This document shows, piece by piece, positions 1 to 11,200 of a stretch of 64,000 bases of DNA. The notes beneath the pieces were generated by a model. That model worked only from the letters and a program-made list of their open reading frames with translations, searched no databases and was not told the origin of the DNA. Position 1 is the first letter of the stretch, and every line of letters begins with the position of its first letter. A program made the translations under genes and the position numbers. Origin of the DNA: Ciona intestinalis (taxonomy: Eukaryota > Chordata > Ascidiacea > Phlebobranchia > Cionidae); contig NC_020167.2 of the NCBI RefSeq assembly GCF_000224145.3, positions 7,461,035 to 7,525,034 of the forward strand. Direction: 5' to 3'.

Positions 1-2572
1 TTTTTTTTTAATTTTGGTACAAACACATGATACCGGTATCATGCGTCGGGGTAGAATCTCACTGTTTCAAATTTTGCAAAAAAATTTTTTTTTCGAGTTT
101 TGGTACAAACACATGATACCGGTATCATGCGTTGGGTAGAATCTCACTTTTTTGACTTTTGACAAAAAAAATTTTTTTTTGGATTTTGGTACAAACACAT
201 TATACCGGTATCATACGTTGGGGTAGAATCTTACTTTTTTGAATTTTGCAAAAAAATATTTTTTTGGAAAATTTTTTTTTAATTTTGGTACAAACACATG
301 ATACCGGTATCATGCGTTGGGGTAGAATCTCACTTTTTTTAAATTTGCAAAAAATATTTTTTTATAGAATTTTGGTACAAACACATGATACCGGTATCAT
401 GCGTTGGGGTAGAATCTCACTTTTTGACATTTCCAAAAAATCTTTTTTTTTGAGTTTTTGTATAAACACATGATACCGGTATCATGCGTTGGGGTAGAAT
501 CTCACTGTTTCAAATTTTGCAAAAAAAATTTTTTTTGAATTTTGGTACAAACGCATGATACCGGTATCATGCGTTGGGGTAGAATCTCACTGTTTCAAAT
601 TTTGCAAAAAATATTTTTTTTATAGAATTTTGGTACAAACACATGATACCGGTATCATGCGTTGGGGTAGAATCTCACTTTTTCAAATTTTGCAAAAAAT
701 ATTTTTTTTTAATTTTGGTACAACACATGATACCGGTATCATGCGTTGGGGTCCAATCTCACTTTTTGACTTTTGCAAAAAATCTTTTTTTTCGAGTTTT
801 GGTACAAACACATGATACCGGTATCATGCGTTGGGGTAGAATCTCACTTTTTTGACTTTTGCAAAAAAATTTTTTTTTCGAGTTTTGGTACAAACACATG
901 ATACCGGTATCATGCGTTGGGGTAGAATCTCACTTTTTTAACTTTTGCAAAAAAATTTTTTTTTTAATTTTGGTACAAACACATGATACCGGTATCATGC
1001 GTTGGGGTAGAATCTCACTTTTTCAAATTTTGCAAAAAAAAATTTTTTTTTTAATTTTGGTACAAACACATGATACCGGTATCATGCGTTAGGGTAGAAT
1101 CTCACTTTTTTAAATTTGCAAAAAATATTTTTTTTTTAGAATTTTGGTACAAACACATGATACCGGTATCATGCGTTGGGGTAGAATCTCACTTTTTCAA
1201 ATTTTGCAAAAATTTTTTTTTTTTTTTAATTTTGGTACAAACACATGATACCGGTATCATGCGTTGGGGTAGAATCTCACTTTTTTGACTTTTGCAAAAA
1301 ATCTTTTTTTTCGAATTTTGGTATAAACACATGATACGGTATCATGCGTTGGGTAGAATCTCACTTTTTTAAATTTTGCAAAAAATTTTTTTTTTAGAAT
1401 TTTGGTACAAACACATGATACCGGTATCATGCGTTGGGGTAGAATCTCACTTTTTTAACTTTTGCAAAAAATATTTTTTTTTTTGAATTTTGGTACAAAC
1501 ACATGATACCGGTATCATGCGTTGGGGTAGAATCTCACTTTTTTGAATTTTGCAAAAAAAAATTTTTTTTTGAATTTTGGTACAAACACATGATACCGGT
1601 ATCATGCGTTAGGGTAGAATCTTACTTTTTTGAATTTTGCAAAAAATATATTTTTTTGGAATTATTTATATTTTTTTAATTTTGGTACAAACACATGATA
1701 CCGGTATCATGCGTTGGGGTAGAATCTCACTTTTTTTAAATTTGCAAAAAATATTTTTTTATAGAATTTTGGTACAAACACATGATACCGGTATCATGCG
1801 TTGGGGTCCAATCTCACATTTTTGACTTTTCCAAAAAATCTGAATTTTTTTAGTTTTGGTATAAACACATGATACCGGTATCATGCGTTGGGGTCGAATC
1901 TCACTTTTTTGACTTTTGCAAAAAAATCATATTTATTCGAATTTTGGTATAACCACATAATACTCTCACAATCTCACATTTTTAAATTTTCCAAAAAATC
2001 TGATTTTTTTCGAGTTTTGGTACAAACACGTAATACCGGTATCATGCGCTGGGGTAGAATCTCACATTTTTGACTTTTCCAAAAAATCTGAATTTTTTGA
2101 GTTTTGGTATAAACACATGATACCGGTATCATGCGTTGGGGTAGAATCTCACTTTTTTGACTTTTGCAAAAAATATTTTTTTATTGGAATTTGGTACATA
2201 ACCACATAATACTCTCACAATCTCACATTTTTGAATTTTCCAAAAAATCTGATTTTTTTTAGTTTTGGTACAAACACATGATACCGGTATCATGCGTTGG
2301 GGTAGAATCTCACTTTTTTGACTTTTGCGAAAAATTATTCTTTTTCGAATTTTGGTATAACCACATGATACGTATCACTGGGGTAGAATCTCACATTTTT
2401 AAATTTGCAAAAAATCTTTTTTTTATAGAATTTTGGTACAAACACATGATACCGGTATCATACGCTGGGGTCCAATCTCACATTTTCGACTTTTCCAAAA
2501 AATCTGATTTTTTTGAATTTACGTATAAACACATGATACCACTTTCATGCGTTGGAGTAGAATTATACTTAA
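1..2572. repeat. Satellite array, ~87-bp unit with a 16-bp palindrome
   Basis: Roughly 28-30 head-to-tail units spaced about 82-90 bases apart. Each carries TTTTGGTACAAACACATG, then the perfect palindrome ATGATACCGGTATCAT, then GCGTTGGGGTAGAATCTCAC, then a T-rich/A-rich tract of variable length. Units are nearly uniform up to about 1.8 kb and decay after it (for example around 1940-1980 and 2190-2240, where the palindrome is lost). Length changes sit mostly in the A/T runs. The array reaches base 1, so its left end is not seen. Open frames through it repeat one peptide per unit and are not genes. Confidence 0.95.
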
Positions 2573-2849
2573 ACATGGACAAAAACAGTGATAAACATGT
2601 GGAACGAAATTGGCAGAATATCTAAAATCATACCAAACATATAAATAATATTGAAAATTGCCCTTGTTGGTACCAAAACATGCAAAATTTCTTAACACCT
2701 CAATCATCTGATCCCTTAAAATGTAAAATCGGATTCTGATATAAAAATATTAGTACCGTGCACTTTTTGTACACCCTTTGTCTATACATCAAATCAAATA
2801 CTAATCCTTGATTTTCTGTAACATGAAACCTAATTTAAATATCTTTCAG

Positions 2850-2933
2850 GTCTCCCGGCTAAAGAAGAACTGGCAAAACGTTCGTTCCCTGTATGTGAAA
2901 AGCACAATGGGACGTCCACAACGCTTGTACTAA
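2850..2933 (+). CDS. Last exon of a plus-strand gene entering from the left (partial)
   Basis: A good acceptor (ATCTTTCAG) is followed by an open frame of 27 codons and TAA; the tail reads [12 protein letters not shown] then [15 protein letters not shown]. It is basic, like a cytoplasmic tail, and I do not recognise it. A second frame from the same acceptor stays open longer ([20 protein letters not shown] and on, stop near 2998), so the frame is not settled. No other exon of this gene is visible, so the upstream intron would contain the whole satellite. The next gene is convergent on the minus strand, 225 bases away. Confidence 0.4.
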   Translation, partial: VSRLKKNWQNVRSLYVKSTMGRPQRLY

Positions 2934-3158
2934 TTGCAAGCAACAATAAATTTGCTGATTACTATTTTGTGATGTTTTCTTTGATTTGGGGTTAGTAAGA
3001 ATACAAAATCAGTCGAATGTGCATGCAGATACGTGTGTTTAATGAATATAAAGTCTGTCTTTTTGTTGATGTTGTTTATTTTTAACAACGGCTTCTTCTT
3101 TTTAATATTATTGGCCAATACAAAATCGATTGTTATTTTCAATGATGACGTCAAAGAG

Positions 3159-4361
3159 CTACGTCATACCCTCCAAGTAGAGGAAGTAGGGGATGTAGGA
3201 AATGAATTCTAGTCTTGGGACGTCATCGTCGTAGTCCTGAGCGAAATAAGGTACTTTAAAAAAAGTAAAATTCTGGTTTGAAATACCTCTAGTTTTTTTT
3301 AGAAAAATAGCCGTTTCTTATAAAATAGACGTTGAAAAAAACGAACAAATTCCTTTTTTTTAGAAAAATAGCTATTTCCTAATAGAGTTCTTTTTAGGAA
3401 ACGTTCATGGATGCAAGCAATTGCAAGTGAAAATAGCCGTTTCTGGAAAAATAGCAGTTTAAAATAGCAAAAACCTGGAATGCAAGCGGTAAAGTAATCG
3501 TGCATAGTTAAAATCGGTAGCAATTTAATTGTTAATGCTACACTAACCTTATTCATCGTGCTCATAATCTGCTTTGCCAGCGAAGTATCGGGCTCTAGAT
3601 GTCGCTCAAGAGTTGTACCTAATATTTGTAGCAGCGCGCCCACGCCAATTCTCCCGCGAGCCGTTCTGTCCACGGACGAAAACAGCTCCTAGGATGTAAA
3701 ACAAAATTTTAGTTACAAAAATGTCGAGCGGCATAACATCGACAAAATATGAACAAATTATGAATATAGTGGGGTGGGGTAAGATGGGACACCTTTTCAA
3801 TCTATTTTCTCCTCCAATTTTGCAGTCAACAAACATTCAACGATTTTTTATAAAACTTTATCCTCACGGCTCCCATAGACCGTCGTTAATTGTTTAAAAC
3901 ACGATCAGGATATTTGGTTACAATGTGTCAAAGGTGTCCCATCTTCCGACACCCTACTATATGACATGGGACAAAACATAAAACCACAACACTCACAATG
4001 GCGGAACCGCTTTGTTGATTACTTTTAGTTTGGTTTTGATCAAGCTTAGTCGAACATGGCAGTAAAAGAGTTGTTTAAAATGTTTGTAATTATTATACGT
4101 GCCCATTCATTTAAGCTATGCTTTCTTGTTTAACATAAATAGAAAACGTTTTGTTTGTGTTGTAACCAGTAACTAAGCAATCAAATATGACTTGCGTGAA
4201 GTTTATTTATTAATCAATGTTTACGCGCACCTGCACTGGCGTCATATATCGACGTGGCGCTTATTATTTGCTAATAATAAAGTCTAATTACCGTGTATTG
4301 CGTCATAGATTCCTCGAGAGTTTCGAAAGGTAATTGTTCGTACATTTCTTGGGTCGAAGGA
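3159..4361 (-). CDS. EF-hand-like small protein, three exons seen
   Basis: Exons (minus order) 4361-4292, 3688-3548, 3236-3159; phases agree at both junctions. The last 94 residues or so include ELFSSVDRTARGRIGVGALL and IMSTMNKDYDDDVPRLEFIS, which have the spacing of two EF-hand helix-loop-helix units; neither loop has a full set of acidic ligands, so calcium binding is doubtful. It ends IPYFLYLEGMT-stop. The first visible exon contains ATG (MYEQLPFETLEESMTQYT) 16 bases after a strong acceptor. It could therefore be the first coding exon after trans-splicing of a spliced leader, as ascidians do, or there may be a further 5' exon that I cannot find. Family not identified beyond EF-hand-like. 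Confidence 0.6.
3765..3961. repeat. MITE copy (GGGGGAAGATGGGACACC family)
   Basis: Family description: about 190-200 bp, ends are inverted repeats of roughly 30 bp (TATAGTAGGGTGGGGGAAGA / TCTTCCCCCACCCTACTATA), flanked by TA. Inside are GTTTTAAACAATTAACAACG and TTCTTTGAATGTTCTTTGTT blocks. It has no coding capacity. This copy has both ends and lies just upstream (minus sense) of the EF-hand exon at 3548-3688. The family may be the Cimi-1 MITE described from Ciona; I could not check the name. Confidence 0.85.
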
Positions 4362-4439
4362 CTGAAAAAGTACAGAAATTGTTGGAAACATGAACTTACT
4401 TACAAAGAGAGAAGATTGACGTATATGCTATTTCTATTA

Positions 4440-4630
4440 TATATTTGGTTGGGGTAACATAGGACGGCCTTAGCACATAATATCCAAATATCCTGATCCT
4501 GTTTGAAACAAACTAATAATGGTCTATGAAAGTCATGAGCATACGGTTTTATATTTATTTTTATTCTTTGTTTATTACCAAATGGGACGATAAAATACAA
4601 AACGTGTCCCATCTTCCCCAACCTACTGTA
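4440..4630. repeat. MITE copy
   Basis: Both ends present but diverged (GGTTGGGGTAACATAGGACG at left, CCATCTTCCCCAACCTACTG at right). Confidence 0.8.
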
Positions 4631-5066
4631 CCTTTTTTAAAAAAAAACAGGGTATAGCGACAAAACAACGGTTGCTTAAACACGCTTACGTTTAAAAACA
4701 TATCACACTCAATTTCTGACGTCACTTAGACTGTCATTAGATTAATATTAAGGGTTCTCTACTACCGGCGCCCAGCTATGTAGGTTAATTCGATACACAG
4801 CCAACGCAAGGTCTGGAAAATTCGTCACAATTATGTTTATGACATCACTATTCAAAATTGTCAGCTCACGGCGGGTGGTAATTATCGATCAATAATTACA
4901 AGACCACAGCGAAACACGAAGAGTTTGTTGGTCTGATAGTTTCGTAAGCGTATAATTTGTGTACACATGCTTCGCGTGTTTATATAGTGCTTAGATGGCG
5001 TAATAAAACGCAGCTATGCTGGTGCCGTAGGTGTATATTAGGTTTAAAAACTGACTGCTAGTTAGT

Positions 5067-5258
5067 ATATTAGGGTAGGGGAGGACGGGACACCTTTGAG
5101 CACATAATATCTAAATATGCTGATCGGGTTTTAAACAACTAACAACGGTCTATGAAAGTCGTGAGGATACGGTTTTATAATTCTTTGAATGTTATTTGTT
5201 CACTACCAAATGGGACGACAAAATAAAAAGGTGTCCCATCTCCCCCACCCTACCATAG
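5067..5258. repeat. MITE copy
   Basis: Complete copy; starts TAGGGTAGGGGAGGACGGGA and ends TCTCCCCCACCCTACCATA. Confidence 0.85.
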
Positions 5259-6214
5259 AAAAGTAAGTGCGGTCGTAACAACCGTTTCTCTTCTGTATTG
5301 AGATGCAGGTAAGCAACAACGGGAGAAAAAGGCGTTGTTGTTGTTCGTAAACAATGGTATGTACAACAAGCAGGCAGCCCTTCTATTGTTATATAACAAT
5401 GAAATTTGAGCCGTCATAAAAGCAGTAAGGATATACAATCGTTTAGTAAGACCAAGAAAATGTATATGCGTGTGTGTAAGACAAAACAGAAATATCAAAA
5501 ATAAATGTTACCGTTTTTATTTTATTCGACTGTGTGTGCGAGGTATTAAGTAAGAAACCGATTGATCCGTTAGTTTCAGCCTTTTGATAGTGTAAGGAGC
5601 AGTTTTAACCCAACCATCGGGACTAATTGCACAGTTGTTTCCCTTTGTTTGTGCAAACGTTTGAACTCGTGCGTCGTAAACTCGATGCTGCGATTTATTT
5701 TCCCAGTTAGTCTGAGGGCAAAGTACAAACCACGGACTTTTGGCCCTTCTTCAAAACCACTAGAAATAGGTCAGAACTTTTGTTTTGTTTCTCCAGTTAG
5801 TCGCTTGCCGTGTAAACCTGTACAACCCAGTTTTACCCAGGTAATAAATACGTAACAGGCAAAACTCAAGTCTAACAAATGTATAAAAAAAAGAGATATA
5901 TTTCGCCCAAATGGAATCGTCAGCATGTTATTCAAATAGATTCATTTACCTTAGCTTGGAATTTGTAAATTTTATTTCATGCGAGAGGTTCTACAGGAGG
6001 CATGTTAGGTGACCTAGGTTTTCAAGGCCAGAGTTTATTACCAAAGAGAGTATATAAGACAAATTCTGGTGAAAATACTCTAATTTAATGACTCATGTTC
6101 TGCAGCATTTAGTAAATAGAATGGTATAATTTTTTCTGGCAATCAGTATTGTTACGTCTTATCTGCACCGCGTTCAACACTTGATTTACAATCGTCAAAT
6201 GTAAAGTCCAAATC
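5259..6214. other. Spacer upstream of the coiled-coil gene
   Basis: No gene is supported here. A 68-codon open frame at 5649-5855 has no recognisable content. At 5885-5955 there is a piece of the dispersed repeat with ATGGAATCGTCAG. A polypyrimidine/CAG at about 6101 could be an acceptor for leader trans-splicing of the next gene. Confidence 0.5.
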
Positions 6215-7660
6215 ATGGAGACATCAGAAGCGTTAAAAACCGCCCACGACGATTTAAGCGAATTGAAAGGGAAAAAAGTTGAACTGAGTCGGGAAAAAGC
6301 GAAGTTGGACAACCATAAACAGGTAAACTGGAGTTTTAAACAACAACTAGATTATTATCTTATATTCTATAGTCTAGGTTCTTAAAATTTATTCCAAAAC
6401 TACCGGTATTGCATTTGTAGACATTTATAGTAGGGTGGGGGAAGATGGGACACCTATTTATTCTATTTTCTCGTCCGATTTGTTGGTAAACAAAGAACAT
6501 TCAAAGAATTATAAAACCATGTCCTCACGACTCCTATAGACCGTTGTTCATTGTTTAAAACCCGATCAGGATATTTGGATATTATGTGCTTCAGGTGCCC
6601 CGTCTTCCCCCGCCTAATATATAATAACTTTTTAAGGTAAGAATATAATTTGTGCGACCTCCGCTGAACCATTCAAACACACTTATACTTTTAAACATTA
6701 GCGTCGATCATCTTAGCGTTGGTTTGGCCTGAAGGGACAAACACATATTTGTTGCGCCAACATTTTGTTTTGATTGCTTTAGCTGAGTGGTCACTAATAG
6801 GTTGTCTATATTGTCAAACATACATAAAAAACAATCATCCACAAAGTTACATATGTGGTAACTGGTAAGCGGGCACGAGGTTTATGAAACAGAACACCCG
6901 TGTTATAACGACTGTCGTTGCTCCGCCATGCGAGAATAAATAAGTTTAAGTTGTATTTATATTCATCTAAAAACGTATTTTAACGACTGTCGTTTTTCCG
7001 CCACGGCAATTGCTCCAACCTAGTGGTCACTAATGGGTTGACCAAATTATCAGCCGTACATAAAAAAATGAAAAAATCACCCCCAAAAAATAATTACCCA
7101 CGAAGTAACGTACATGGTAACTCGTAACCTGGCACGAGGTGTCAAACCCGTGTGATAACGACTGTCGTTTTCCGCCACGCGAAGATAAAGCAAGTTAAAT
7201 TCATTTAGTCATATCGAAGCAGTTCTGTATGCATGCAGCCTGTGTTGTTATATCAGTTGTTGTGGCTCATGTGGTTTAACACGCCAACAATGAACCACAC
7301 GTCAGTTTGCTTAATCAGTAAATTTATGTTTTCATGACGTAGGTGTTTCTAGCGGAACTCAAGCGTATCGAAGCGGAACTGTCTGCGGTCGAAGGCAAAC
7401 TCGAAGACGTCAATGTTCGCTACCGCTCGGTGGCGTGGCAGATCACCTGGCTGCAGTTACGTCGATTTTGGCAATTGCTTTGCCAAGCTGCGATATGCCT
7501 TTACACTATTGTGGTCTTTATAATTATAAACACACTACAAGTGACATACGTTGCTTTGGTGGTCACTGCGAATTTACTAAGAAACATTCTAGACACTCAA
7601 ACTTCAGCGCTGGGATCGTATCGCTCGTCTAAGATAGAAGAATCGTCCTGCTGGACCTGA
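6215..7660 (+). CDS. Small coiled-coil membrane protein, two exons
   Basis: Exons 6215-6322 and 7343-7660, joined in phase 0 (CAG|gtaaac ... gacgtag|GTG), give 141 residues. Residues 1-65 are heptad-rich and charged (DDLSELKGKKVELSREKAKL, AELKRIEAELSAVEGKLEDV), a likely coiled coil. Residues about 79-112 are strongly hydrophobic (ICLYTIVVFIIINTL, YVALVVTANLL), one long or two short membrane helices. A short polar tail follows, ending SSKIEESSCWT. No signal peptide is seen, so it is probably tail-anchored or hairpin-anchored, with the coiled coil in the cytosol. I do not recognise the family. The start is the only ATG before the coil and has a purine at -3. The intron holds one MITE and two SINEs. 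Confidence 0.7.
6427..6623. repeat. MITE copy in intron
   Basis: Both ends present; right end degraded (CGTCTTCCCCCGCCTAATAT). Confidence 0.8.
6775..6950 (+). repeat. SINE fragment (body and 3' end)
   Basis: Family description: the full element has a tRNA-like head (A box near TGGCATAGTGG, B box near GGGTTCAAGGC), then ACTTAACGGCAATTGCTCCA, CACTAATGGGTTGTCTAAAT, GGTAACTCGTAAGCGGGCAC, GTTATAACGACTGTCGTTTT, and a tail GATAAAGTAAGTTACATTCA with ATTC repeats. It resembles the composite SINE Cics-1 of Ciona (name unverified). This copy lacks the head. Confidence 0.75.
7003..7207 (+). repeat. SINE fragment (headless)
   Basis: Starts at GGCAATTGCTCCAACCTAGT and runs to the GATAAAGCAAGTTAAATTCA tail. 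Confidence 0.8.
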
Positions 7661-8259
7661 CCAGGCTGGGATTCGAACCCGGGGACCTCACGTATAACAA
7701 GCATAATCAGAAACATGAATGTTTTACAATTCCTAACCCCATCTTTACCTTTTTCCAACCCAGTGTTATTCGTTGATCAGAAACGCTTTTTTATACGTAT
7801 ATCCGTGATGACGTAATATGTTACGTAATTGTGCCGCTGGCGATGACGTGTACAGTTAATGCGATTCGATTTATGAAAAATATTTCAACTTTTGAACTTC
7901 TGCTACTGTATCGAATTACGCGCTGTGAAATTTTAATGATTTTTTTTCTCACCTCAATTTCGTGATACTCCGCGACAAATTGTTCATGGCAATAAATTCA
8001 TCCGCGCCAAAAAGTTGATTTTGCGTTGTGATGTCATAAAGGCAGTGAAGAAACCGCATCTGGCAGGGAGAGAGTTGACTCGGAAATGACGTGATTAACT
8101 TTTCAAATGAAATGTGTCTGAAAGTATGAAATTTTAACGAAATCATAAAGAAAATTAATTATTTGAACACGTTTTCAAACGAAGACATTTTTTATTTTAA
8201 GAATAAAAAAAATGAAAAAAGATTATAAAATTCTGTAAAATCAAAATTTAAAGCTTAGT
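7661..8259. other. 3' spacer between convergent genes
   Basis: Holds the 3' regions of the coiled-coil gene (plus) and the unrecognised nine-exon gene (minus). AT-rich from 8150. No further gene or repeat seen. Confidence 0.6.
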
Positions 8260-11200
8260 TTAATACCCTGCATTATTCTCGTCCAGTTTCGAGTAACTTT
8301 CCTTCATCTCCTGCAGTTCTTCTGATATTGGAGTGACGTCATCAACCCCTGATGACGTCACAAGTGGGTTAAAATGAACCTTACCATCGGGGCTGGCACT
8401 CGGGGCAGCCATGGAACGGGAACGATGGTCAGGGGTGTCGGCAACGGCAGGAGAAGGTGTTACCCTGAAAATAAAAAAAATGACATTGTCACATTTTCAA
8501 TATTTATTTTTTATTTGGGAATTTCACCCTGTGTGTTGGGGTAATAAAGCAATCTTGGCTCAAATTCTAGGTCCCATGGCGTGCCACACTGCAAGATCTC
8601 AACCTTGGAAACTTGAAGTGTCTTGTGTGTTGGTTGTGTTTGTGTAATCTGAAATTCGATTGCTGCAAAATCTGATTTCAAACATTGCTTTTGAAACTTT
8701 ACAAGCATAATATTTTTGTAATCGCTTATACGTTTGTAAAATTGGATTAAAAAAATTCTTCTCAAAATGTAATTTGTATTCTATTGGTGGTTTGGAAATC
8801 TTAATTGCTGCAAAATATGACTTAAAATGTTCCCTAGTCGTTTTGAAACCAGTTGAATAATTTATTATATTTGCCATGAAACTGACAAGTATAATATTTA
8901 TTGTGGTAGCTTAAGTGTGGGAGTTAGTTTGCATGCCAACCCATATGTATACACATACACGCCTACATGTACAAACTTGCTATATATTAAAGGTCGACTT
9001 GCAAAACATTGGACTTTGCCCAAGGTGTATATTGTTTGCGTTCGACCTGATTTAAAAGATTGTTATTTGCACAAAAGATGTTTTTTTACAATATTTTTTG
9101 CCCGATTAACGTTTGAAATATGAGTGTTACATCTCGTGCTTGCTTACCAGTTAGCATGTATGTTACTTTGTGGGTAATCAATTTTCAATAAAATCATTTT
9201 GGATTTTATTAGTAGTTTGGTCGACTGAAGTTGGATGACTATATAAGCCTGGTTTTAACAGAATCATAACAGTGGGACTTAGACTCAAATTAAAATTAGG
9301 AGTTTTATGCAGCGTACCAGAACATTTTTCAACTCTTAAGCAAAAACAAAAGAGAAGGAAAGCTCTTACTTTTCCGCATCATCTTCCTCAACAGCGACAC
9401 CCTGTGGTTCAACAACTTGTATTTGTTCAACTGGTTCGTGCATTTTCATTACCTATAAATACAATGAACATTCAGATATCCGTCAAGGAAAATAGGGCAC
9501 ATTATAAAGAAACACTTATATGGTTTTTCTAATATCAAAGGTTTTGTAATATCAACATGAAAATGATATCTTGCTAATGTAACTTTTAATGTGGCGAGCC
9601 TTAAACAGATAACATTGGTGCAATTTAAAAAGGGAACTGCAGAAGGGTGACAAATGTTTAATTACAAGCGCAGTATACAACCCATAGCATTAGAGGAAAT
9701 ATCTCCTTAATAGGTCCAACAAACAATTAGAAAACAGACAACTTGTTGAGTTGTGGCAAAGTGGTTAGCGAGTGGCCTCTAAACTAGTGGCAACGAGTTC
9801 AAGGCTTGTCGCTGCTACCATTGTGGGCATATGTGTCTTTGGACACATGGTTACATACATGGTAACTTGAATGCTTGAGGTGTATGAAACAGATCACCCA
9901 TATAACAACTATCCTTGCCCCAACGCGCTATAATAAACAAGTTACATTCATTCTACTTACTGGTGTTGGTTGAGGTTGGGGGAAGTTGGCTTCTTTTGTG
10001 TTGTCAGGATCTTGTGCGGTCTTAGGAGCCGGAGACGCAGATATACCTTATGGAAGAACAAGGTGTTAATCATTTGGTTTGGCAACGAAGTGTGCTTAAT
10101 GGACTATTACAATTTAGGTCACTGATTTCGGGGAATTGCAGTTTTTTAAAGAAGTGCATAAAATAACTTTTAAGCTATTTGTTGGACAAAAATTTACACT
10201 TTACAAAATTATATACACTATGTGCTTAAGTGTCCTATCTTCCCCCATTGAACTATATGATCAAGACTCTAAAAGAGCGGTGTTACTTAAATTCCATTTC
10301 CAAATTATTCTCACCTGGAACTGGAACACTCTGTACAACTAAATCGACGCTTGACTGCGGTTGAACCCGATAAGGTTCTCGTGACTGAGCGTTCCATCCT
10401 GCCCCGGGCTGGGGCCTTGTGTAGGGGGGTGTGGGCCTTCTTGGAGGTTCATGTTGTCCCCCCACCATAGCAGAGGGGGGTGGGGGGTTGGGTGGGTCAT
10501 CTTGCCTAGCTCTTGAAGGTCTCATTGTATGATGAGTACTGGGAGAAATTGGGTTAAAATTGGTAATTTTTTTAGAAGTTGCTGATACATTTAAACATTC
10601 AGGTCACAATATTTGATAATTTAAATTGGATTTAATATTATTGGAAACCTTGTTAAAGCGATAAAAAGTACTGTGGAAATATTTGGTAGGATAGTAGTGT
10701 ATACTACAGCTCCTATGCGGTTTTTGTACGACAACTGTGATGATGAGTCAACTTTTAAGTAGACTTTTTCGTTCTATTTTCTCGTCTCCTTTAGTAGTAA
10801 ACAAAAAACATTCAAAGAATTAAAAAACTGTATCTTACTGACTTGTAGACCAGTGTTAATTGTTTAAAACACAATCAGAATATTCAAATATTTTGTGCTA
10901 AAGGTGTCCCATCTTCCCCCACCTTACTATAATTTCAACCAAAACAGGTGCCTTTCAATTCCAATAGTCACTTACTCCGGCATCCTGATACCACGTCCCG
11001 TGTAGATATCTCTCGCATGTGTCGGTAAGATCAACTCCTTAAGTTTCTGGACCTCAGCATTGATGCTGTACCTTTGCTCTCTTGTCATTTCAATACCGGA
11101 TAAATCTAGTTTTCTCCAGCCCCACCTGTGATGTCATAATAAAACTTTTTGGAAAAAAATGTTTCGACATTTTAACTTCTACAGATAATAGATTAAAGTA

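Noticed and set aside
246-2625. Open frames through the satellite with a repeated ILVQTHDTGIMRWGRISLF-like peptide
   Set aside because: They follow the repeat unit, exist in several frames and break whenever an A/T run changes length.
5649-5855. 68-codon plus-strand frame followed by a GT
   Set aside because: No recognisable content and no phase link to the next gene; could be an untranslated exon at most.
9755-9830. Possible tRNA gene
   Set aside because: A and B boxes are present, but the sequence is the head of the SINE, lacks a proper acceptor stem and recurs in many copies.
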